From Haliclona indistincta (taxonomy: Eukaryota > Porifera > Demospongiae > Haplosclerida > Chalinidae): a stretch of 64,000 bases of DNA. Location of the stretch: contig OZ024784.1 of assembly GCA_964017065.1 (NCBI GenBank), positions 9,901,152-9,965,151 of the forward strand. The letters run 5' to 3'. Shown one piece after another: positions 48,766 through 59,200 of the stretch (position 1 is the first letter of the stretch; each line of letters begins with the position of its first letter). The translations under genes were made by a program, and so were the position numbers. The notes below the pieces were generated by a model, which worked only from the letters and a program-made list of their open reading frames with translations, was not told the origin of the DNA and ran no database searches.

Positions 48766-51700
48766 ATGGTAAGTAAGTCAATCAAGACTTTCACTGTGTG
48801 GACTGTGTTGTCTTTGATCTACAGCGTCCTCTTATGCTGCATGGCCATGAACGAGCCATAACCCAAATACGATACAATACCCAAGGCGACCTTTTATTCT
48901 CTGTAGCCAAGGACAGCCGTCCAACTGTATGGTATTCGGACAATGGAGAGCGACTTGGAACGTACAATGGCCACACAGGAGCAGTGTGGTCTGTAGATGT
49001 GAACAGTATCCTTGCAATACTTGCTGTAATATATTGTTCAGGCCGGTGCATTATCATAGACATTAGACTGTTATAACTGCTGGTCATAACTATAGCTAAT
49101 TGTGACACAGTCAAACTTTCACACTAATATTTCCTTTACTTGAATTTCTTGTCTAACCATTCTTTGATTCGTTTAGTTGATTCTACTCTTTTACTAACAG
49201 CATCTGCTGATAACTCAGCTCGTTTATGGGACTGTGCCACTGGTAAAACAGTGAGGACCATTGATACCAGCTCAAGTGCACGAACATGTGCATTTTCTAT
49301 ACTCGGCGATCTCATGATGATCTCTACTGATGAAAGAAAGGGAATTGACTGTGAAGTCATGGTTTTTGATGTGCGTTCTCCTGATAGTCCTGTGGTGAGA
49401 ATACCTGTCCAGGGGTCAAAGGTCACTGCAGCACTATGGGGACCATTTGATCAGAGTATAATAACTGGACACGAGGATGGCTCTCTCAGTCATTATGATC
49501 ACCAGGTAAGCACTAGCATGCTAGGTCAAATTCACATGATTACCAGGATGCATGTCTGAGTTCTGCACTGTGATTAAGGTTATGGGGTGGTACGCGCTCA
49601 ACTGTTTGTATTGTTTTGTGTTGCATTTTTGTAACCAAAACTAAGCTTTTTGAAGAAAATAGAGAGAAAGCTGCTTGGTCTGCTTACTGCACACTTGAGC
49701 TTGGAGTGGTTCTGGAACCGTTCCAAGTTCAATGTAAACAGACGCAGAAATGTTCCCAACCGATCCGTTCTGCTTGGACAGAGATTATTAATACTATGTA
49801 ACCGGGATAAGAAACTGTGACAATCTGGTGTCACTATGCGTGTTTCACCCTAACGTCGTGAAAATGACGTCATACTCGTGAAAATGTATTACAGCATTCA
49901 GCGACTCAGTCAGAATGCCCGAGCTTTTTTCGTTAAAAAACTATGGTTGTTATAGACAAGTTACAGAGCTTAAAATTTAATCATGATATTTACACAATGC
50001 AATCATCCACCTAACTAAAGATACTCTGAAAGCGAATACCAGGTCAACAGATTTTGTACGGTTGTGTTCACAAAAGTGGGACCAAAAATTGTCTTCAACC
50101 GTCGCTGGTGCGAATCCAAAAGCTAGCTCCTTCACTGCTTGCTGAAGCCCACGCCCATTATAAAGAAATAGAGCCCACGCCCATCGTATCAGTATCCCGT
50201 AACCTTAAGGTGGCGGTGCAAGGACTTAATATTCAAATTATTCATAGTTACATGGTTATGTTGTTGTGGTTGAATAACTATTTATAAACAAACCGATCTC
50301 CCATAAGAGTATGGCAGAAATAATACACGGATGGTTTGTACACGTTTTCTCGACTTCTGAGCAAGAGATCGACGCGCTGTAAACGCAGTGCTATTCAGTA
50401 GCATCTTGCGCACAAACGTATAGAGCGAATTTTCGTAATAGCGCTTACTTTTTTTACAGCGTAGTTTTTTCTAGTGCACGAACGCTGCTTTGCTACCTTC
50501 GCGAACGAATATCGACAAATCGCTCTATACGTTTCTGCGCAAGATGGTACTGAATAGTACTGCGTTTACAGCGCGTCGATCTCTAGCTCAGAAGTCGAGA
50601 AAACGTGTACAAACCATGTAGCAGAAGCGAGGTCTTTTGTGCGTACCCGAGAGCGTCACCAGCTCGCCATAGTTGCACGGCAGGTAGTGTTAGACTTGGT
50701 CTAATCAATAAAAGCACTTTTGTGCATATATGCTAAGCAGAAAACAAGATGCAGCACATCAAAGTCCCCCATAAAATCATGCACCGCCCCCTTAATGCAG
50801 ATAATATTATTTGTGCAGTTACTTGGATGCACGGTGCTGCCTAGTTATTTATGCTCATTTCCTTGTCTGTATTTTACCACCAGTCATCCAAGTGCACTGT
50901 TAGAACTGACAAACACAGTGGACCTATCACAGATCTACAGATTACGGTTGACAAGACTATGATTATTACTTCTTCAAAGGACACCACAGCTAAAGTAAAT
51001 TTGGTTTCTTGTTCAAGTTGTGTTGTGTGTGTTCTGAGCAGAGACAAACCAACTTTAGGCCTGTCCGCACTGGCGCGTGAACCTGGGTTCAACCCAGGTT
51101 GAACTCGGATAGATCGCGTCCGCACTCGATCTGCAGATATCCGGTTTTGACGAATCCGGGTTAAGCCAACCCACATACATATGTGGGTTGAACTGGGTTG
51201 AAACCGGGTTCGCCTTGGCACTGCCACATGTACGCGCACTAGAGACGTTCCCTGAGCGCTCAAGCGCTAGAGAAAGACTTACTTTGTCAAGAAGCTCTCG
51301 TGCTAATGCTATAAACGCTACCTTGGACTGCTGCATGGACCTGACTCGCATCGATCCAGGTTGAGTGCGGACGCACGCTAACCGAGTTCAACCCGGGTAA
51401 GTCGGATTTGATTTCAACCCGGATTCGACCCGGGTTGTCAGTGCAGACACGGCTTATGGTGTCATGAGTGCCAAAATTTACTGCTAATGAAATTTTTTTT
51501 AATTTAAAAATTAAAGTGGTGGATTATGCATACACTTTTCTGAGTGGGCATAATGAAAAGGCGAATACAAAAGCAGTGCATGCAGATAACTGCACACTAG
51601 CTCTTCAGTTTTGTTTAACTTGCTTTCTTCAGAACAAGTTAAGCTGGCTTGTAAGTAGAATAAGATGTGTCAAATACCTGATTTTAAAGATTTGTCAACC

Positions 51701-53010
51701 TGCAATTCAAATTCTGATTCTCTAGCGGTTGTGCCAAGATATCCAAATACGTTGCTTTTGCAGTTACATAATAATTAGCTCAGGCGAACCAGCCTCCTCA
51801 CTTACGGTACCTTCCAGGCTTCCACACTTTAAATCTGAACTCGTGACTAGCAAGAAAAATTACAGTTAAAAATAGCACACAGAAACACACTTTGAAGCTC
51901 TGTCAATCTTTAGCTTAGAGTTTCTAGGATGACTATTGTACAAATAATTTTTTTTATGACGTACATGTATAGCAACTTATTTTTCCTATAGCTGTTTGAT
52001 GCTGATACTCTTGAACTGTTGAAGACTTACCGTACAGACAGACCAGTTAACTCTGCTGCCATTGCTCCCTATAAAGAACATGTGAGTAACACTATTATTG
52101 TGATCTTGATTGTTGTGATCTAGACTTTTGTGAGCTTAATTTGTGTGTTTATTTTACTGTACTGTTGCTCAGTGCTGTTGCTGGTATATTTCGTGATGTT
52201 AAATTTTCGTTCTACCAGTGTAAGAGAATATAATTTTATGTACAAAAAATTGATGATGTTCTTTGTGAGACCTGTTTATCAACTTATTAGCGCAGGTATC
52301 AGATTGGCTAAGAACAGAGGTTTTCACTTTATAATTTTTATGAACACCAAAGCAGGCATGGTAATTTTTAGTAGGTTGTTGGCTTCCTTCAAGCTTGAAA
52401 CAATGTTTTGGTTTGCCTAATGTGTAACATTGTGTCGAATGTTCTTTGTCTCATTAGGTAGTGCTAGGAGGGGGTCAGGAAGCTATGGAGGTCACCACAA
52501 CTACTACTAAAGCTGGTAAATTTGAAGCAAGATTTTTTCATCTAGTGTTTGAGGAGGAAATTGGGCGTGTCAAGGGTCATTTTGGTCCTATTAATTCATT
52601 GAAATTTCATCCAGATGGAAAGAGGTATAATCAGAGTACACTGTTCACTGCCAGACTATTCTGAACCTCCTCCTCTATTGTGTTAAATAGTGATCTATGC
52701 CCAAGGACAGCATTGAATTTGCCTATCCAAGCAATTTTAAGCATGGTTCTCAGTTCCTTGAGAAATTTTTGCTTTCTTGAACTATATCGTGTGTTCTACT
52801 TGCATTGGTAGCTTTCAGCCTCTGCCACAAAACTAAAGTAACAAATACACTCACAGATGAAAATTGTATGCCTTGTGGTTACAGCCACTGAGGCATATTA
52901 TCATGCTCCTTTTACTACATTATGTTTTCAGCTACAGCAGTGGTGGAGAGGATGGCTACGTACGTGTTCACAATTTCGATCAGTCATACTTTGAATTTGA
53001 GTATGAATAG
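48766..53010 (+). CDS. EIF3I: Eukaryotic translation initiation factor 3 subunit I
   Basis: The first coding exon is only the ATG (48766-48768), directly followed by GTAAGT; exon 2 is 48825-49005 ([44 protein letters not shown]). Further exons are 49177-49505, 50883-50996, 51992-52080, 52458-52624 and 52932-53010. It is a seven-blade WD40 protein: [77 protein letters not shown] and [17 protein letters not shown] follow human EIF3I closely. The subunit is part of the eIF3 core needed for 43S pre-initiation complex assembly. The second intron has the U12-type donor GTATCCTTG. Introns 49506-50882 and 50997-51991 contain MITEs. Confidence 0.96.
49006..49176 (+). other. Candidate U12-type GT-AG intron of EIF3I
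   Basis: The donor GTATCCTTG matches the minor-spliceosome 5' site at 8 of 9 bases and is unlike the GTAAGT-type donors of the other introns. TTCTTTGAT, about 10 bases before the acceptor TTTAG, is a possible branch site with two mismatches. Confidence 0.6.
50331..50618. mobile_element. MITE with about 95-bp inverted ends
   Basis: Left end ATGGTTTGTACACGTTTTCT and right end inverted ...AGAAAACGTGTACAAACCAT, with about 95 bp of matching sequence (including ATCGACGCGCTGTAAACGCA and ACGTATAGAGCGA). EIF3I intron. Confidence 0.9.
51057..51455. mobile_element. MITE-like element with repeated GGGTTCAACCC palindromes
   Basis: Left end AGGCCTGTCCGCACTG, right end inverted CAGTGCAGACACGGCT (imperfect). 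Inside, several short palindromes of the type CTGGGTTCAACCCAG and AACCCGGGTT. About 400 bp in an EIF3I intron, no coding frame. Confidence 0.6.
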
Positions 53011-53258
53011 TGTTGACTATAATAATTATCATCTATCTTTCACACTGTCCATAACTGATTATTGACAATGTTGACGAAGTAATACAATTATAGGTATAAT
53101 CTGACAAATGAACAGGACACAACTACAAACACCATAAGGCTCATTATTATTATCATCACTTGCGTTTTGGGTGCAGCTATACATGTACACTGATATTGTC
53201 TGTACTGTGCAAACAAGTGCACGATTAGCCCTTCTGTAGTATACGGAGTTTAACGAAG

Positions 53259-56200
53259 ATGATTATTGGCGAGTCGTACTTTGAAGATGAAGAGAACGAC
53301 TCCCTTCAAAAAAATGTTGTAGGAAAAAAACAATGCGTTTACATGCCCAAGAAGTGTGAACCAGAGGTGAGCAGTATCATGGCAATATTATTGATGTGAG
53401 AAGGCGAAGACATCATGACCTTGAAGTAACGATTCCAGACGAAAATTTAAAAACCTGATGACAGCTTTTTCCAGATCTCCTTTAAACGGCCCTGTCTTCT
53501 GCGATCAGAAAGGTGCTTGAATTGCAGGAAATGGCCCAGGGAGAGCAAAGTTACAACCTTGCAACCAAGTTGAATTGGTTAAAAAATTTTCCTGCTCGTT
53601 TTAATAGAAAAAAAACGGTATCAGTATGCTTTACTATTGGGGTGCACGCACTTTGCAGCTCTGTTACAGTAGCAGTTAAGGGCGAAACTACCGAAGAAGT
53701 ATTTTTTATGCAAAGTTGAATCTTTTCACTAATTTGCTAAGTTTATATAACACATCTTATTGACGCGAAAGTCCCTCCCTAAGAAAGAGGAGTAAAATAG
53801 CTATCCAACGATGTATACCAAGCTGGGGAGCGTTCCTTTTTGCGGCAGCAAAAGCCAAGTACCATCTCACTAAGTCTGATTTGCTGGGAAATTATTTAAT
53901 AACTGAACTTAATAATTGGAATCGTTACTTGAAGAATATTACAGATTCCCATGAAAATTAATGATCCTTACTTCGTTTTTGCAATTTCTATCCTTCGAAA
54001 GGCGCCAAAGTAGATATCTTACTCGTGATTTAGCTACATGTAATATGCATGCCATGCCCCCTTAATTATTAGGGTCTGAATAATACATGACTGTATTATT
54101 ACTTCCCACGCAGATGCGATTTTAGATATGACTTGTATAAGTCGATTTGGTACCTGTTCGCCTACTCCCACTTCGCCTACTCCCATTTTGCCTACTTACA
54201 GCCCCAAAGGGACGTTTTGCCTACTAGAAGTAAGCAAAACTAAACCCTAAACCCTGAACCCTAAAAACCTTCTCCTAACTGTGCAAAGTCGGGAGGGTGT
54301 CCTAAACCGGGCCTTCGGCCCTTGGTAAGCCTAAGGATCGTCGGGAGGGTGTCCTAAACCGGGCCTTCGGCCCTTGGTAAGCCTAAGGATCGTCGGGAGG
54401 GTCGTCCTAAACCGGGCCTTCGGCCCTGGCTAAAGATCGTCGAGAGGGTCGTCCTAAACAGGGCCTTCGTCCTTCACTGGATCTGCAAGCTGTCCCGACG
54501 ATCGACTTAGTTAAAAAAAACTTGTTTTCTGGGGAAAAAAATTAAAAATAATAAGTACTGAGCGGGAATCGAACCCTGAACATTTGCACTACAAGCCACC
54601 ACACTAAACCGCTGCGCCACCGGAACGAGCTGACCAACTAGTGCTATAAACAAGCCATTATAGTGCAAGTGATTCTGTACGCGCGCGCGTAGATAATATA
54701 AGCCGCCGAAGGCGGCTTGCGTAGGCAAAACGTCCCTTTGGGGCTGTAAGTAGGCAAAATGGGAGTAGGCGAAGTGGGAGTAGGCAAACCGGTACTATCC
54801 CGTATATATAATATATTTAAACCATAGTATGAATAATTCTCTTTGATGTAACGACCGTTAATGAGGGCTATAAATCGTGTACAGCCTGCACACGTTTCAA
54901 GATGGCTGCCGCGTTCGAGAATCCACAAACAAACGGTGCTCAGGCTGCCCTGTCTTCCTGCGATGCAAAGTAGCCAGCTAGACGTTAGGCAAGCAGAGCA
55001 CTATGGTTTAAAGTAGTTATATACCTCACAGTCGGTGTTTAAACATTTAAAGCCCTTGGACTACGCCCGCGGGCTTTAAATCGCTTAAACACGTACCTCC
55101 TGATCGGTATATAACTACTATATACAGTGTATTACCAGGAGCGTATAAGGGACGCTCCTGGTAATACGTACAGCAGAGTGAGTATTTTAGGAACATAGGT
55201 TATTCTGAGGCGCAATCTGCATCACTACCACCACTTACGACGTCGTTTGGAAGGTAGGCATGGTGGTTGCCCAGAAAATATTGTACATGCCACCTATTGG
55301 CACAAAGAGATTCATTGTATACCGAAAGACATTGAGACATTCGAACTGCCAGAATGTGTTTACAAGGGAGTTGCATAGCAGAGACAAAGCCGCATGGACA
55401 CGAGTCGACAGTGGATGTTATTGACCGACCTTGTGAGTGCACCAAACAAGACTTTCCATCGTCAAGAATCTGCACCTTCTTAGCTCGTTTCAATAGTCCT
55501 TTCCACCGTAAGGGAAAATATGCAAAGAATGTAGCGCAACGTAATTCTGCGTGTTATGACGTCATTTGCTGGAGTACCTTGGCGATTACTACTACAGCGT
55601 TGTTTCTCTCGTTAGAAGCGCATTTTAGTTCCCTTTCATTGTTTTCCTAGACTTCCACCGGGATAGTACCTGTTTGCCTACTCCTGCTTAGCCTACTCCC
55701 ATTTTGCCTATTACGAAGCTCAGGCGTGCTGTTTTGCCTAGTCACGTGCGCAAGCCGCCTTCGGCGGCCGACTTTGCACAGTTAGGAGAAGGTTTTTAGG
55801 GTTCAGGGTTTAATTAGGGTTTAGTTTTGCTTACTTCTAGTAGGCAAAACATCCCTTTGGGGCTGTAAGTAGGCAAAATGGGAGTAGGCGAAGTGGGAGT
55901 AGGCGAACAGGTACCAAATCCTTCCACCGAAGGCGAAGCTAGGACGATGATTTGCTGCTGAAACCGCAAGGTAGTAATGCCATACAGTCGAGTTTGTTTG
56001 CTGCCATTTGTCCAAAAACCGCCAAAAACGACTCTCACGAGGCTCCTGAGGAGTCTAGAACTGTAGTTCTAGCAAGACAACTTCTTTTTCAACTGTTTTA
56101 CCTTAGCATAACAACTATAGCTTTAACAATGAACTGCATGGCTCTCTACAGGACTTTCAAGACCGCTCCTGGGAGTCCTCTATGACCAAACTCAACACTC

Positions 56201-59200
56201 GTTGCTACTACCAACTCACAATATTACCATGTGCTTCTTCATAAATAGATATGGCTATTTTTAGACTAGTGGATGATGTATACAGTCTTAGCGCAGCAAG
56301 ACTGTTTTTCAGTACTTGTTTGTTTCTGGCGTCCATGGCTCTGAGCGTACTCCAGCAAATGACGTCGCTCGCCGTCACTGCTCGTCATTTCTCGATGAAT
56401 TTCATTAATTTTTAATCAACATTCCTTATGCCTTATAATGGAAAGGCCTATTGATCTGTAACATACTCAAAAGCATACGGGGTTAAAAGAGACATGTACT
56501 TGCTGATATCTGTATCTGGAGGATGGGTCGTTACCCGTCGTTTCATAGTAAGATCAAGTGCCCTATGATCTCGTTCAACTCGTAAAGTATTTAAACACTT
56601 CATGAGATCCTGAAAGAACGATGTCATATTTGAGTACCGTGAGATAACAGATTTTAGCTTCTGGTTGATGCATTCTACCCTGTTATTAGTGCGATTCATG
56701 AAGTTGCAGCTGGCATTTTTAAGACCATCCACCCATTGATGACGAATAGTATGCCAATTGCTGTCAAAGTATTCAACAACTCTTTGAGGGGCAGCCAACT
56801 TCAACTCATCATGCAGCGCACTGTACTCATCTTCATGCCTTGCGTAGACCATTTTCTGTAAAATCTCCAAGCACATGCTTTTCTCTCCACGTGAGACACC
56901 AAGCTTTTCAGAAGATATTTCTCTACGCATTGTGCGTAGAGTATTAAACAAACAGATTAGAAGATTAGACTGAGGAAACTGCTCAGAAAAGACATTACGC
57001 TTGGTCATGTCTTTGTCAGACATGATGCATTGTGTCAAATTCCAGTTAGAATTGTGTTTCTTAAATTCTTGAACTAGTTCAGTAATTGTTTCTTTGTCTT
57101 CAAACTGGGTGATCCAAAGACCAACAACCTCACTCTCGCCATTACCATCGACAATGATCAAGACGTACAATGGCATGTTGAGATCATTTAGCCTGTATGT
57201 TGCATCAACTAGAAGCAATTCTGGATATGATGCAAAACCACTTTTCATTTCGGATGCTTGAAAATATATTGCCTTCGGTGTATTGTCTTCATCGGTAAAT
57301 GCAGTAACAACTGAACCTAGTAAACACAACAAAAATGTAGATAATACATGGGGAATATTTATATCAGTTGATATACATGTAGTGACGCGCTCCTGTTATA
57401 ATTAACAATGCATAATAATACTGCACCTACCTTTCACTTCATTTCCTCCATCAGCTCCTGAAAATCATTTCTAAAACTTGGCTTTGCTTTTGCTGCAATA
57501 TTATGTACATCTTTGAGTGTAACAGTCTTGCTCGTCGTACTCATTAGATGATTTTGGACGAGTTTCTTGTTGCCTCTTAGCATGATAAGTTTTTCTGCTT
57601 CTTTTTTAACTTCAGAGTCAAGCCGTCTTTGCTTAGGCATATGGCAGAATACTTCCTGCATGAGGATTATACTTACAGTTATATGTACAAGGTCATCATT
57701 TTGGTGAAATAAAGCAAGCTTATACCTCAGACAATGCATGATCCTTTCATCTCTTTGATAAACAACGTTTGCCCATCCTTAGTGACTCTAACTTTAATTA
57801 CAAAAGCACATTCCTTCAGAAATGTCCTGCAGGAAGAAGACACATTCTCATGCTAGTGACAACGGCACCAACGAGCAAGACTGTTACACTCAAAGATGTA
57901 CATAATATTGCAGCTAAATTAAAAAGTGAACACTGCTATTATAGTATACATTTATAAAGATATATAATAGTAAGAAGAGTATCGAACGTAGCATACTCGC
58001 ATACAAAATCTGTGTGTAAAGTAACGTGACACGCACATGAGCTGCATAATGCTGAATCCTGCCGCTCCATTGGCGCTGTCGGTGTAAATACTTCCATTAA
58101 ATGCGGGCTTACCATGCATGTAACAAATACTTCCATTAAAATTCCACATACATGTATAGACATAATTATCTATAAAGCTTGAAGTATGCAAACCGCCATC
58201 AGGCACCACTGGACGTCCACAGAATGCATGATCTCACCTTTGACGTGGTCTCATCTCTGTTGCCTTCGATTTGTACTCACGACCTCCGTGTACACACGCG
58301 TAGTCCAACTCAGCGAACTGCAGCTTGTCGTTGTAAACTCTATCAGGAGATCTTCTAGCAGCAACGACACTTCTGAAACTCCTAGTATACAAGGTCACGA
58401 AGTTTTCTTTTTCCCAGTTCACGACATTTTCCACCAGTTCTTCAAATGAGCTAAACTCCTTGCCAATCACAAGAGATAATTATTGTTGATAGATTGCAAC
58501 CAGCTGGAACGCCGACCCGTGGATATGGGCGTGGTCAGGCGAATGCCGTAAAAATAGTCACTGCGCACAAAATAACCATCAGAACATTTCCGAATTAGTG
58601 CCAGCATATACTGGTTGCTTCAGCTGCTTCAACTGCATCAAATATTCCTTGACTTGTACAGATTAACAGCAAAGTAGCGGCACATCCAGCATGTATCACT
58701 ACTTAAGTTGAGGAATTTCAAGTACTTTAAGATGCTTTTCCTTCCGTGACTTCCTATGCCTAAGAGTTGATGCTGAAAGAAAGTGACATGCCATTCCATA
58801 CTCCATAATTTCTTTGCTGTATCTACCAAAACTAGATTCAGCCTGTACAATGACATCACTGCTCATGACCAATGCTCCTATCGTAATATTTTGCAACATA
58901 AAATTATCTTTATCTGCAACCTTTCAACAATCTTGCCTAGCATCAAGATCAGATAGTTAGGAAACAAAAGTCTCCTAAACATACCTGACAAGTTGTTCTA
59001 CTTTGCTCCTCTATTATATCCTTGTTTTAGTTTCAACATCAGCAGCAGCTCACATTTTCCCACCTATGAGGTGTACTTTGCATTGTTGCGAAATTTATGT
59101 TCCAGCTCAGGCACTAAAGATGCTTAAACCATAGTATGAATAATTCTCTTTGATGTAACGTGCGTTAATGAGGGCTATAAATCGCATACAGCCCGCACGC

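Larger units (their letters stand above)
54144..55918. mobile_element. Composite inverted-repeat element
   Basis: The outer ends GGTACCTGTTCGCCTACTCC (from 54149) and its inverse ending near 55914 share flanking bases (GATTTG outside both), so the whole may be one large unit. Inside are two shorter related units, 54149-54795 and 55666-55914, whose inner ends GGTACTATCCC and GGGATAGTACC are also inverted to each other. Each unit carries CAGCCCCAAAGGGACGTTTT-type TIRs of about 75 bp. Between them lie a second MITE (54816-55124), a hairpin and the transposase SWIM exon. Confidence 0.75.
55200..58470 (-). mobile_element. MULE-like transposase with SWIM finger (ZSWIM-type), fragmented
   Basis: On the minus strand, four blocks in order. 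58234-58470 is a FAR1-like amino domain (KEFSSFEELVENVVNWEKEN, DYACVHGGREYKSKA). 57434-57660 has a helical linker (MPKQRRLDSEVKKEAEKL). 56448-57332 is the DDE-type MULE catalytic core, with D in LLLVDATYRLNDL and D in CIMSDKD. 55200-55493 has the SWIM zinc finger CPCGFVSAMQLPCKHILAV. Blocks 2 and 3 cannot be joined in frame (a stop follows EEMK), and the core exon ends in a stop after YVTDQ with the SWIM block 950 bp away beyond another element, so the gene looks broken. ZSWIM1/3 proteins are domesticated relatives; this one seems an old transposon copy inside the C8orf76 intron. Confidence 0.78.

Noticed and set aside
51780..51830. Similarity between 51790-51825 and 60635-60660 (CCTCCTCACTT-C-GGTAC)
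   Set aside because: Only about 25-30 bases match loosely; not enough to define a repeat.
52130..52420. Hydrophobic plus-strand open frame in an EIF3I intron
   Set aside because: Lies wholly within an intron next to exon 6, AT-rich, no family match; its hydrophobicity follows from base composition.
54555..54640. A working tRNA gene
   Set aside because: A and B boxes are perfect, but the acceptor and T stems do not pair, so I call it tRNA-like only.
57939..58209. Minus-strand open frame between transposase blocks
   Set aside because: It is formed by the partial MITE at 57961-58085 and carries no transposase motif.
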